Source: Arsenophonus sp. aPb
GTDB taxonomy: Bacteria; Pseudomonadota; Gammaproteobacteria; Enterobacterales; Enterobacteriaceae
Direction of reading: 5' to 3'
Length of the DNA stretch: 64,000 nucleotides
Assembly: GCF_029873475.1 (NCBI RefSeq)
Contig: NZ_CP123499.1
Span: forward strand, 2,542,001 to 2,606,000
A program made the position numbers and the translations under genes. Each line of letters starts with the position of its first letter. Position 1 is the first letter of the stretch. This document shows positions 19,706-28,631 of the stretch, one piece after another. The notes beneath the pieces were generated by a model that saw nothing but the letters and a program-made list of their open reading frames with translations, ran no database searches and was not told the DNA's origin.

Positions 19706-20109
19706 CAGTTGGCTATCACTCTTCTGTTATTTAACGCGATCTTTTAGCTGATCATACCCTATGCCAGCTAGTCTATTCGTAGTAAATTTTTATTTACCAC
19801 ACTTACATTATGTAAAACTTACTGATCATACCAGACATTAAATCATTTGATAGTAATTATCATTACTATTTGATGAAATTTTTATTTATTTACTTGTTAT
19901 CAATAAGTTTGCTGCAATTTGACTTGTTCTAATAACGGGTGGCCACAACATACATTTCCCATTTTTAATATTCTTTTCTCTCAGATAGACACCTTTTATT
20001 CAACTTGCTTTTATACTAAACCCGTGAATAAATCCAACATAATCCAGCTTTTTAAGGTAAACTGGCAACTATATCAGTTCTTCATTGGTTGTTATTAACA
20101 GGGTAAGCT
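19706..20109. other. divergent promoter region between exbB and yqjA
   Basis: About 400 bases without a supported gene, between two divergent genes. It carries the Fur-box candidate at 19849-19867 for the exbB side. Nothing distinct was recognised on the yqjA side beyond an AT-rich region before the ATG. Confidence 0.6.
19849..19867 (-). promoter_or_regulatory. candidate Fur box upstream of exbBD
   Basis: GATAGTAATTATCATTACT matches 14 of 19 bases of the consensus GATAATGATAATCATTATC by direct comparison, and contains the inverted pair ATAGTAAT / ATTACTAT. It is the only such site seen in the exbB upstream region; exbBD is Fur-controlled in relatives. Confidence 0.6.
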
Positions 20110-20766
20110 ATGCAAGTTCTCAATGAAATCGTGATGGCAATTTGGCATCATGATTTTGCTAAACTAATTAATCCCGATATTTTATGGATTATTTATGCAG
20201 TACTTTTTACCATTATCGTATTAGAAAATGGTATTCTTCCTGCAGCATTTCTGCCAGGAGATACGCTACTTATTCTTTCCGGTGCTTTAATTGCAAAAGG
20301 TGTTCTTTCCTTTATTCCTACAATCATTATTTTAACTGTTGCTGCTAGCCTAGGTTGCTGGTTAGGTTTTTTACAAGGGCGATGGCTTAGCGATACGAAT
20401 ATAATAAAACAATGGTTAAAACAGATCCCACAAGAGTATCACGATCGTGCAAACCGATTATTCAACAACCAAGGCTTATATGCGCTTTTGATCGGTCGTT
20501 TTTTAGCTTTTGTTCGCACACTATTGCCGGTTTTAGCGGGACTTTCGACCTTAAACCACCGTCGCTTCCAATTATTTAATTGGCTTAGCGGCCTGTTATG
20601 GATTGGAATCATTGTTTCTTTAGGTTACGCAATAAATCAAATTCCTTTTATCAAACGCCATGAAAATATTGTCATGAATATTTTAATATTCTTACCTATA
20701 CTGCTACTCATTAGCGGATTCATCGGTTCACTTGTCGTATATTGGAAACATAAAAAAGCCAAATAA
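20110..20766 (+). CDS. yqjA: DedA-family membrane protein YqjA
   Basis: DedA-family inner-membrane proteins act in lipid-carrier recycling and in proton-motive-force and alkaline-pH tolerance; E. coli YqjA is needed at high pH. The 218 residues (220 in E. coli) have about five membrane segments. The functionally important acidic residues E39 and D51 occur in FTIIVLENGILPAAFLPGD, and the arginines in LLIGRFLAFVRTLLPVLAG. Overall similarity is closest to YqjA rather than YghB, YabI or DedA. It is divergent from exbBD and ends at a shared terminator with carB. Confidence 0.92.
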   Translation: MQVLNEIVMAIWHHDFAKLINPDILWIIYAVLFTIIVLENGILPAAFLPGDTLLILSGALIAKGVLSFIPTIIILTVAASLGCWLGFLQGRWLSDTNIIKQWLKQIPQEYHDRANRLFNNQGLYALLIGRFLAFVRTLLPVLAGLSTLNHRRFQLFNWLSGLLWIGIIVSLGYAINQIPFIKRHENIVMNILIFLPILLLISGFIGSLVVYWKHKKAK

Positions 20767-20798
20767 ATATCATGGATTTTATTAGAACAGAATAAGAA

Positions 20799-20822
20799 AA
20801 TGGCCCATCGAGTAGGGCCATT
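20799..20822. terminator. bidirectional terminator between yqjA and carB
   Basis: AATGGCCC (20799-20806) pairs with GGGCCATT (20815-20822) between the convergent genes. Read toward yqjA (minus strand, after carB) it is followed by TTTTCTT. Confidence 0.75.
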
Positions 20823-20840
20823 GACAAGAGCGAGTAATAG

Positions 20841-23800
20841 TTAATGTCGGATCATTTTATGCATCTCTTGGACAGAGATAACCTGCTCTGTGGGATCAGC
20901 ATTGAGGGAAATCGCTGTCGCAAAGCCGCCATTAATAGTGGTATCATAATTTACTTTATATTGTAATGCACTACGACGAATAAGCTTCGAATCTTCTATT
21001 GCACGACGACCTGCAGTAGTATTGACAATATAACTGTATTCACCATTTTTTATTCTATCCTGAATATGAGGGCGCCCCTCATGAACTTTATTAACTAAAC
21101 GCGGGTTAATTCCTGCCTCACCCAATACAATTGCAGTACCATGTGTTGCATCTAACTCAAAACCATGCTCAATTAATTTAGCCGCTAAATCAACCACCTT
21201 GGCTTTATCATTTTCTCTTACAGAAAGTAATGCCCTCCCAGATTTTTTCATCGTAGAAGAACAACCAAACATGGCTTTAGCAAATGCTTCGGCAAAAGTA
21301 CGACCTATACCCATAACTTCACCGGTAGAACGCATTTCTGGTCCCAAAATAGGATCAACACCAGGGAATTTATTAAATGGCAATACGACTTCTTTAACCG
21401 AATAATAAGGTGGAATAATTTCTTTGGTTACACCCTGTTTAGCTAAAGATTGTCCGACCATGACGCGAGCGGCTACTTTTGCCAGTGGTATTCCTGTTGC
21501 TTTTGATACAAAAGGCACTGTACGCGCAGCTCGCGGATTTACTTCGATTAAATAAACTTCATTATCTTTAACCGCAAATTGAACATTAACTAATCCTCGA
21601 ACGCGTAGTTCAAAGGCCAGCTCTTTTACTTGCTCACGCATGACATTCTGTATATTCTGACTCAAGGTATAAGGCGGCAAGGAACAGGCAGAATCACCGG
21701 AATGAACACCAGCTTGTTCAATATGCTCCATAATGCCACCAATTAAAACGGTTTCCCCATCACAGATAGCATCGACATCAACCTCAATGGCATCATCCAG
21801 AAAATGATCGAGTAAAACTGGCGCATCATTGGAAACACTCACGGCGGTCTGAAAGTACCGACGTAAGTCAGTTTCATCGTAGACAATCTCCATTGCCCGA
21901 CCACCTAAAACATAAGAAGGACGTACAACTAAGGGGTAACCAATACTGTGAGCCTTTTCTATAGCCTGTTCAATAGTGGTAACCGTGGCATTTTCTGGTT
22001 GTTTCAGCCCTAAACGGGCCACTGCTTGTTGAAAACGCTCACGATCTTCAGCTCGATCAATCGCATCTGGGCTAGTGCCAATAATAGGAACGCCAGCTTC
22101 TTCCAAAGCAAGCGCTAATTTTAATGGTGTCTGGCCACCATACTGCACAATGACACCTTCAGGTTGTTCAATCCTAACTATTTCTAATACATCTTCTAAC
22201 GTTACTGGTTCAAAATAGAGACGATCAGATGTATCATAATCGGTAGAAACTGTTTCTGGATTACAGTTTACCATTATTGTTTGATAGCCATCTTCACGTA
22301 ACGCCAACGCAGCATGAACACAACAATAATCAAATTCAATTCCTTGACCAATGCGGTTTGGTCCACCACCTAGTACCATAATCTTAGATTGAGTACTGTC
22401 AGGATTGGCCTCACATTCATCTTCATAAGTGGAATAGAGATAAGCAGTATCTGTGGCAAATTCTGCCGCACAAGTATCAACTCGCTTAAAAACAGGATGC
22501 AGTTTATATTTATGACGTAATTTACGGATTTCAGCTTCAGAAACTCCGACTAATTTAGCTAAACGAATATCGGCAAAACCTTTTCGTTTCAATCGCCGCA
22601 AAAACCCCGCTGACAATCCATTAACACCAAACTCAGTAACCTTCTCTTCTAAACGAACAAGTTCTTCAATCTGTACCAAGAACCAACGATCGATATTAGT
22701 GAGATTAAACACACCATCCACCGACATACCTGCGCGGAATGCATCGGCTATATACCAGATACGTTCAGCTCCTGCGTCTTTCAATTCACGGCGAATTTTG
22801 GTTAACGAGTCGAATTCATCTAAATCTACTTTAGGATCAAAACCCGTCGCGGCGACTTCTAATCCACGCAATGCTTTTTGCATAGATTCTTGAAAAGTTC
22901 GCCCAATAGCCATTACCTCACCAACAGATTTCATCTGAGTTGTCAGACGATCATTACTACCCGGGAATTTTTCAAAGTTAAAACGAGGGATCTTAGTCAC
23001 GACATAATCAATAGAAGGTTCAAAAGATGCGGGTGTCCGTCCTCCGGTAATATCGTTCATTAATTCATCAAGTGTATAACCTACCGCAAGTTTTGCTGCA
23101 ACCTTTGCAATAGGAAAACCGGTTGCTTTAGATGCTAAAGCAGAAGAACGTGATACCCGGGGATTCATTTCAATAACAATTAAGCGACCATTTTTAGGAT
23201 TTACGGCAAATTGAACATTTGAACCACCGGTTTCTACACCAATTTCTCGCAACACTGCCATCGATGCATTGCGCATAATTTGATATTCTTTATCGGTTAA
23301 TGTTTGAGCAGGAGCGACAGTGATAGAATCTCCCGTATGAATCCCCATCGCATCGACATTTTCAATAGAACATATGATGATACAATTATCATTTTTATCA
23401 CGAACCACTTCCATTTCATACTCTTTCCAACCAATTAACGATTCATCAATCAGTAATTCATTGGTCGGTGAAAGATCTAAACCGGTCAGACAAATGTCTT
23501 CAAACTCTTCACGGTTATAAGCAATTCCGCCGCCCGAACCGCCCATAGTAAATGAAGGACGAATAATACAGGGGAAGCCTACTTTCTCTACCACCTCTAG
23601 TGCTTCTTCCAGGGAATGGGCAATCCCTGAACGTGCAGTTTCAAGACCGATTTTCTTCATTGCTTTATCAAACCGCTGACGATCTTCTGCCTTGTCAATT
23701 GCATCAGCCGTGGCGCCAATCATAGTAACAGCAAATTCGTTTAATACACCTTTATGCTCTAATTCTAAAGCACAGTTTAAAGCAGTTTGTCCACCCATTG

Positions 23801-24065
23801 TAGGTAAAATCGCATCAGGACGCTCTTTTTCAATAATTTTGCGTACCACTTCCCACTGAATCGGCTCAATATAAGTAGCATCCGCAAGTTCGGGATCTGT
23901 CATAATTGTCGCTGGATTGGAATTCACTAAAATAACGCGATAACCCTCTTCACGTAGGGCTTTACATGCTTGTGCTCCGGAGTAATCAAATTCACAAGCT
24001 TGGCCAATAACAATGGGACCCGCACCTAAAATCAGGATACTTTTAATATCTGTACGCTTTGCCAT
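20841..24065 (-). CDS. carB: carbamoyl-phosphate synthase large subunit CarB
   Basis: CarB makes carbamoyl phosphate from bicarbonate, ATP and ammonia delivered by CarA, feeding pyrimidine and arginine synthesis. The ATG at 24065 is preceded by AGGAG and gives the standard N-terminus AKRTDIKSILILGAGPIVIG; the longer frame to 24086 is not used. About 1074 residues hold two homologous ATP-grasp halves (each with a P-x-x-GG-Q-T segment: PTMGGQTALNCAL and QYGGQTPLKLAL), an oligomerisation part, and the C-terminal allosteric MGS-like domain that includes ELDATHGTAIVLGEAGI. It starts 13 bases after carA. Confidence 0.99.
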   Translation of the reverse strand: MAKRTDIKSILILGAGPIVIGQACEFDYSGAQACKALREEGYRVILVNSNPATIMTDPELADATYIEPIQWEVVRKIIEKERPDAILPTMGGQTALNCALELEHKGVLNEFAVTMIGATADAIDKAEDRQRFDKAMKKIGLETARSGIAHSLEEALEVVEKVGFPCIIRPSFTMGGSGGGIAYNREEFEDICLTGLDLSPTNELLIDESLIGWKEYEMEVVRDKNDNCIIICSIENVDAMGIHTGDSITVAPAQTLTDKEYQIMRNASMAVLREIGVETGGSNVQFAVNPKNGRLIVIEMNPRVSRSSALASKATGFPIAKVAAKLAVGYTLDELMNDITGGRTPASFEPSIDYVVTKIPRFNFEKFPGSNDRLTTQMKSVGEVMAIGRTFQESMQKALRGLEVAATGFDPKVDLDEFDSLTKIRRELKDAGAERIWYIADAFRAGMSVDGVFNLTNIDRWFLVQIEELVRLEEKVTEFGVNGLSAGFLRRLKRKGFADIRLAKLVGVSEAEIRKLRHKYKLHPVFKRVDTCAAEFATDTAYLYSTYEDECEANPDSTQSKIMVLGGGPNRIGQGIEFDYCCVHAALALREDGYQTIMVNCNPETVSTDYDTSDRLYFEPVTLEDVLEIVRIEQPEGVIVQYGGQTPLKLALALEEAGVPIIGTSPDAIDRAEDRERFQQAVARLGLKQPENATVTTIEQAIEKAHSIGYPLVVRPSYVLGGRAMEIVYDETDLRRYFQTAVSVSNDAPVLLDHFLDDAIEVDVDAICDGETVLIGGIMEHIEQAGVHSGDSACSLPPYTLSQNIQNVMREQVKELAFELRVRGLVNVQFAVKDNEVYLIEVNPRAARTVPFVSKATGIPLAKVAARVMVGQSLAKQGVTKEIIPPYYSVKEVVLPFNKFPGVDPILGPEMRSTGEVMGIGRTFAEAFAKAMFGCSSTMKKSGRALLSVRENDKAKVVDLAAKLIEHGFELDATHGTAIVLGEAGINPRLVNKVHEGRPHIQDRIKNGEYSYIVNTTAGRRAIEDSKLIRRSALQYKVNYDTTINGGFATAISLNADPTEQVISVQEMHKMIRH

Positions 24066-24078
24066 TTTTTGCTCCTGA

Positions 24079-25245
24079 TTAATCAACTTGAGTAGCTAAA
24101 TTTATTTGACGATACTTTTTAATCAATTCAATAAAATAATCGAATAGAGGTTCTGCATCTTTAGGGCCAGGACTCGCTTCAGGATGTCCTTGAAATCCAA
24201 ATGCAGGTTTATCGGTACGATGTATTCCTTGTAGACTGCCATCAAATAGCGATTTATGGGTAACTCGCAATTTGTCAGATAATGTTGCTTCATCAACCGC
24301 AAAACCGTGATTTTGTGCAGTAATCATGACGCGATTATTAATTAAATCTTTTACTGGATGGTTACCACCATGATGGCCAAATTTCATTTTAACGGTATCG
24401 GCTCCGCTGGCTAATGCCAGTAATTGATGACCTAAGCAAATACCAAAAATAGGGATTTCTGTCGTTAAAAACTGTTTGATGGCTTTGATTGCATAATCAC
24501 AAGCGGCTGGATCACCCGGGCCATTCGAAAGAAAGATCCCATCAGGTGCCATTTTTAATACTTCATCAGCCGGGGTTGTTGCTGGAACAACTGTCAAATA
24601 ACAACCGCGATCAACGAGTAAGCGTAAAATATTTCGTTTAACGCCAAAATCATAAGCAACGACATGATAAGGCAGTTGCTCCCGAGGCTTCGTGGCCGAT
24701 AATCCCTTGGCTGCCAGATGCCAACTCTGCTGTTGCCAAGCATAAACTTCTTTAGTTGTGACTTCTTTAGCTAAATCTAATCCTTTTATTCCACCAAATA
24801 ATTTAAGTTTCTCTAATGCCAAATCGGCATCTAAATTATCGCCAGTGATAATACAACCATTCTGTGCGCCTTTTTCCCTTAATAGCCGCGTAAGTTTGCG
24901 AGTATCAATATCAGCAATTGCTACTGTTTTATGGCGCTTTAAATAATCAGATAAGCTTTCTTTTCCGCGAAAATTACTATAAATTAATGATAAATCACGT
25001 ATAACAAGCCCTTGAGCATGAATGATGGCTGACTCTTCATCATCAGGATTGATGCCTGCGTTTCCGATATGGGGATAAGTGAGTGTAACAATTTGGCGGG
25101 AGTAAGAAGGATCAGTGAGGATTTCTTGATATCCAGTTATTGATGTATTAAAAACAACTTCTCCAACAACAATTCCTTCAGCCCCAATGGAATGACCATG
25201 AAACTGGGTTCCGTCTTCCAGAACCAATATAGCTGGCTTAATCAA
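24079..25245 (-). CDS. carA: carbamoyl-phosphate synthase small subunit CarA
   Basis: CarA is the glutaminase subunit that sends ammonia through a tunnel to CarB. The chosen start is TTG at 25245: it yields (M)IKPAILVLEDGTQFHG as in other CarA proteins and lies 5 bases after GGAGG; the upstream TTG at 25257 overlaps that ribosome-binding site. About 388 residues comprise an N-terminal domain and a class I glutamine amidotransferase domain with FLSNGPGDPAAC, the nucleophile in FGICLGHQLLALASG and the His/Glu pair in FGFQGHPEASPGP. A non-ATG start of carA is, to my memory, also known in E. coli. Confidence 0.98.
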   Translation of the reverse strand: MIKPAILVLEDGTQFHGHSIGAEGIVVGEVVFNTSITGYQEILTDPSYSRQIVTLTYPHIGNAGINPDDEESAIIHAQGLVIRDLSLIYSNFRGKESLSDYLKRHKTVAIADIDTRKLTRLLREKGAQNGCIITGDNLDADLALEKLKLFGGIKGLDLAKEVTTKEVYAWQQQSWHLAAKGLSATKPREQLPYHVVAYDFGVKRNILRLLVDRGCYLTVVPATTPADEVLKMAPDGIFLSNGPGDPAACDYAIKAIKQFLTTEIPIFGICLGHQLLALASGADTVKMKFGHHGGNHPVKDLINNRVMITAQNHGFAVDEATLSDKLRVTHKSLFDGSLQGIHRTDKPAFGFQGHPEASPGPKDAEPLFDYFIELIKKYRQINLATQVD

Positions 25246-25678
25246 AATACCCTCCAAAGGAATAAAAAATCATGTATTGAGCATATTTATTCATGCATAA
25301 GCCAATAAATTCGTGCCAAAATGGACTTTAAGCAAATTTTTGGCAAATTGCGCGCATTCTAATGATGAGAAGAGTGATTGTCTAGTAAAAAATAATTTTT
25401 TGTTATTTTTTTAGCTAATTTATAATAAAAAATCAATGTAACTAGTAAAATGATAGATTATCTTAGCAAGATAATCGATTGCATAACAAGATAAGTGTAA
25501 ATGTAGGGTTTAAATAAATTACATTATAATAAATGCGCAAAAATTCATCTATCATCAATAAAATTTTTACTTTAAATAATAAAAAAATAGTTATCAAACA
25601 AAAAAATTAATAAATCTACAAATAAAGCACAAATTAAAAATTAATTATGCTTTATCAAATGAATAGATAAACAAAGAA
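25246..25678. other. carAB promoter region and AT-rich gap to dapB
   Basis: About 430 bases with no supported gene. The part next to carA holds a candidate ArgR site (25278-25295). The rest is highly AT-rich. No clear terminator for dapB, which would read leftward from outside this gap, is expected here; carAB transcription starts somewhere in this region. Confidence 0.6.
25278..25295. promoter_or_regulatory. candidate ArgR operator (ARG box) upstream of carA
   Basis: The sequence TTGAGCATATTTATTCAT can be set against the ARG-box pattern TGAAT-wwww-ATTCA: the right half ATTCA is perfect, the spacer is A/T, and the left half matches 3 of 5. It lies 33-50 bases before the carA start. A weaker half-site (ATTCG) follows about 20 bases further, near the spacing of paired ARG boxes. 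Confidence 0.4.
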
Positions 25679-26500
25679 CTAAATATTTTCTAAATTTAAT
25701 ACATCTTTCATACTATATAAACCATTATTTTTGTCTTTTAACCACAAACAAGCCTTAATAGCGCCATTTGCAAACGTCATGCGACTTGACGCTTTATGAA
25801 TTATCTCTATCCTTTCACCTATATCAGCAAAAATCGCCGTATGCTCCCCAACAATATCGCCAGCTCTAATCGTGGCAAAACCAATGCTGTTCTTTTCTCT
25901 TTCACCCGTAATACCTTGACGACCATACACTGCACAATTTTTTAAATCACGGCCAATTGTCTTAGCAATAACATCACCCATTGCTAAGGCTGTTCCTGAG
26001 GGTGCATCGACTTTATGCCTGTGATGAGCTTCAATAATTTCAATGTCACTATAATGGCCCATCACTTTTGCTGCTTTTTCTAATAACTTTAACACCACAT
26101 TAACGCCGACACTAAAATTTGCCGCCAAAACAATAGGGATTGTTTTCGCCGCTTCTTCAATCAACTGTTGTTCAGTTTCATTAAAACCTGTAGTACCAAT
26201 AATCATCGCTTTGGCATATTTTTTACAAACAGATAGGTAATATTGCGTACCTTCGGGACGAGTAAAATCGATCAAAATATCAAATTTATCTAAAACATTA
26301 ATCAGATCATCGCTAACTATAACATTTAAACGGCCAATACCGACCAATTCACCGGCATCAGTACCTACTATGCTTGAGCCTTTTCTTTCTAACACTGCCC
26401 CTAGAGTAACGCCATCCTGCTGTGAAACAGCTTTGATTAGTTCACGTCCCATGCGGCCACCAGCACCAACGATGGCAACTCGCATATCTGAATTAGTCAT
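25679..26500 (-). CDS. dapB: 4-hydroxy-tetrahydrodipicolinate reductase DapB
   Basis: DapB reduces the dihydrodipicolinate precursor to tetrahydrodipicolinate in the lysine/diaminopimelate pathway. The 273 residues equal E. coli. The N-terminal Rossmann fold has VAIVGAGGRMGRELIKAV; the C-terminal catalytic domain has EAHHRHKVDAPSGTALAMG with the catalytic histidine and lysine, and GFATIRAGDIVGEHTAIFA. It lies between carA and ispH on the same strand as both, with a terminator of ispH in front. Confidence 0.98.
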   Translation of the reverse strand: MTNSDMRVAIVGAGGRMGRELIKAVSQQDGVTLGAVLERKGSSIVGTDAGELVGIGRLNVIVSDDLINVLDKFDILIDFTRPEGTQYYLSVCKKYAKAMIIGTTGFNETEQQLIEEAAKTIPIVLAANFSVGVNVVLKLLEKAAKVMGHYSDIEIIEAHHRHKVDAPSGTALAMGDVIAKTIGRDLKNCAVYGRQGITGEREKNSIGFATIRAGDIVGEHTAIFADIGERIEIIHKASSRMTFANGAIKACLWLKDKNNGLYSMKDVLNLENI

Positions 26501-26582
26501 GTTTTTCTCTCTTGATTAAAAAAACAGATTAAATATCTTAAGTTCGACAAGGCTAACACTGATCTTAGTAAGCATCAGTGAC

Positions 26583-26606
26583 AAAAAAAGCCATTAGAGT
26601 TGGCTT
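26583..26606 (-). terminator. rho-independent terminator after ispH
   Basis: AAGCCA (26588-26593) pairs with TGGCTT (26601-26606). On the minus strand the stem is followed by a run of seven T. It separates the ileS-lspA-fkpB-ispH transcript from dapB. Confidence 0.75.
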
Positions 26607-26667
26607 AATGAGTAAATAAATTGCTGCACTAAAAAATTAATTTAATAAAATACCAAAATAGCAATTA

Positions 26668-27618
26668 TTATATTTGCTTGATCTCAACACGTAGCTCTTT
26701 TGGCACTTCAAAAACAATATTTTCTTCATGACCCGCAAGTTCGACCATTTCACTAGCCCCTAAAATTTTTAAGCGTTCAATAACCTGGCGAACAAGAATA
26801 TCCGGTGCAGAAGCGCCAGCAGTGAGACCAATAATCTGCATATTTTCCAGCCAATGTTCTTGAATATCATCAGCAGAGTCAATTAGGTAACCAGGTTTGC
26901 CGGCTCTTTGCGCCAATTCAGCAAGACGATTGGAATTAGAAGAATTTTTAGAGCCGACAACCAGTACAATATCAGCCTTATTGGCCAACTCACGTGCCGC
27001 TTCTTGACGATTGGTGGTTGCATAACAGATATCATCTTTACGTGGCCCGATAATATTTGGAAAACGCGTATTTAGTGCATCTATAACATGAGCAGTATCA
27101 TCAACTGACAAAGTAGTCTGCGTCATAAAACAGAGGTTATTTTCATCTTTTACTTGTAACTTCCAAACATCCTCCGGCGATTCAACCAGATACATACCAC
27201 CCGCCGGGTTATTATATTGTCCCATTGTACCTTCTACTTCAGGGTGCCCAACATGACCAATTAAAATCGCTTCTTTACCTTTACGACTAGCACGCGCCAC
27301 TTCCATGTGTACTTTAGTCACCAATGGACAAGTTGCATCAAATAACATGGTCAGATGCCGTTGCTTAGCTTCCCGCCGAATTGTTTGAGAAACACCATGA
27401 GCAGAAAAGATCAGAATAGCACCATCGGGTACTTCAGTAATTTGTTCAATAAAAATCGCGCCGCGTCGACGTAAATTGTCAACCACATAACGGTTATGGA
27501 CGACTTCATGACGAACATAAATCGGAGCACCATAAAGCGCCAGTGCACGATCAACAATACTAATTGCCCGATCAACACCGGCACAAAAACCTCGAGGGTT
27601 AGCCAGCAATATTTGCAT
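26668..27618 (-). CDS. ispH: 4-hydroxy-3-methylbut-2-enyl diphosphate reductase IspH
   Basis: IspH is the iron-sulfur enzyme that makes IPP and DMAPP in the last step of the MEP isoprenoid pathway. The ATG at 27618 gives the known N-terminus MQILLANPRGFCAGVDRAI and 316 residues, as in E. coli; the frame opens 15 codons earlier inside fkpB. The three cluster cysteines are in GFCAGVD, FDATCPLVTK and DDICYATTNRQ. Its start overlaps the end of fkpB by 20 bases, as usual for this conserved pair. Confidence 0.98.
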   Translation of the reverse strand: MQILLANPRGFCAGVDRAISIVDRALALYGAPIYVRHEVVHNRYVVDNLRRRGAIFIEQITEVPDGAILIFSAHGVSQTIRREAKQRHLTMLFDATCPLVTKVHMEVARASRKGKEAILIGHVGHPEVEGTMGQYNNPAGGMYLVESPEDVWKLQVKDENNLCFMTQTTLSVDDTAHVIDALNTRFPNIIGPRKDDICYATTNRQEAARELANKADIVLVVGSKNSSNSNRLAELAQRAGKPGYLIDSADDIQEHWLENMQIIGLTAGASAPDILVRQVIERLKILGASEMVELAGHEENIVFEVPKELRVEIKQI

Positions 27619-28069
27619 TTGATCCCTCCCATTTCGGGTCAATTTCCAACACTTCAATGTCAAAAATGATGTCCTGAGCCGCTAACGGGTGATTAAAATC
27701 AACGATGATAGACTCTTGTGTCACTGCGGTTACCATCCCTGGCATTTCACTGCCGTTTATCGCGGTAAATAATATGATGGCACCAACTTCCGGCATCCCG
27801 ATCTGAATAAAATCTTTTGGCATAAAGTATTGGATCATATCCGGGTTTGATTTACCAAATACATCCTCTCCGCCTAAAGTAAACGTTTTTTTCTCACCAA
27901 CACTTAAACCAATTAATTGTTTTTCAAGTGCTAACGAGAGGCTTTTATCGCCAAGGCGAAAAAGTGCCGGTTTATCCTGATTATAGGTTGAATCAGCAAT
28001 TGAACCATCCTCAAGTTTCAGCGTGAAATGCAACAACACGGCACTATCTGCTTGTACTAACGTTAACAT
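27599..28069 (-). CDS. fkpB: FKBP-type peptidyl-prolyl isomerase FkpB (SlpA)
   Basis: FkpB is a cytoplasmic proline isomerase and chaperone of the SlyD/SlpA type. The 156 residues (149 in E. coli) show the split FKBP fold with VLLHFTLKLEDGSIADSTY, the insert-in-flap region with EDVFGKSNPDMIQYF, and DFNHPLAAQDIIFDIEVLEI. It lacks the histidine-rich tail of SlyD. It lies between lspA and ispH in the conserved ribF-ileS-lspA-fkpB-ispH order. Confidence 0.96.
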   Translation of the reverse strand: MLTLVQADSAVLLHFTLKLEDGSIADSTYNQDKPALFRLGDKSLSLALEKQLIGLSVGEKKTFTLGGEDVFGKSNPDMIQYFMPKDFIQIGMPEVGAIILFTAINGSEMPGMVTAVTQESIIVDFNHPLAAQDIIFDIEVLEIDPKWEGSNANIAG

Positions 28070-28130
28070 GACAATAAAAACCTACTGTTAGAAATAAATC
28101 ATCCTGTGATCAGCGTAAACGAACGATGGA

Positions 28131-28631
28131 CTAAGCTGCACTCACTTTCTTGTCTGTATTGATGAAGCTGTCGAGAATAATGAGAGCCGCACCAATGCAA
28201 ATCGCCATATCAGCAATGTTAAATGTCGGCCAATGCCAGTCACCAACATAGAAATCAATAAAATCAACTACAAAGCCATGGACTAAGCGATCACACAAAT
28301 TCCCTAATGCTCCACCAATAACCAATGCATAAGCAATATTACTCAATTTCTTGTTCACGCTTTGACGATACATCATTACGATAAGCACCACACAAATGAC
28401 AATCGCCACAAATGCAAAGAACCAGCGCTGCCACCCTCCTTTATCAGCTAAAAAACTAAATGCTGCACCAGGGTTTTGAGCATAAGCCAAATTGAAATAA
28501 GGCATTAACGGTATCGACTCATATAATTGAAAATTATTCAAAATGAGCTGCTTACTACCAAGATCAACAATTAATATCACAACCGTTAACCATAACCAGC
28601 GTAAGCCAGTAGAGCAAATAGGATTTTTCAT
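28131..28631 (-). CDS. lspA: lipoprotein signal peptidase LspA
   Basis: LspA is the inner-membrane aspartyl protease that cleaves prolipoproteins before the lipidated cysteine. The 166 residues hold four membrane helices. The two catalytic aspartates are in GNLCDRLVHGFVVDFIDFY, and the conserved NPGAAFSFL is present. The ATG overlaps the ileS stop codon (TAATG), so the two are translationally coupled. Confidence 0.98.
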   Translation of the reverse strand: MKNPICSTGLRWLWLTVVILIVDLGSKQLILNNFQLYESIPLMPYFNLAYAQNPGAAFSFLADKGGWQRWFFAFVAIVICVVLIVMMYRQSVNKKLSNIAYALVIGGALGNLCDRLVHGFVVDFIDFYVGDWHWPTFNIADMAICIGAALIILDSFINTDKKVSAA

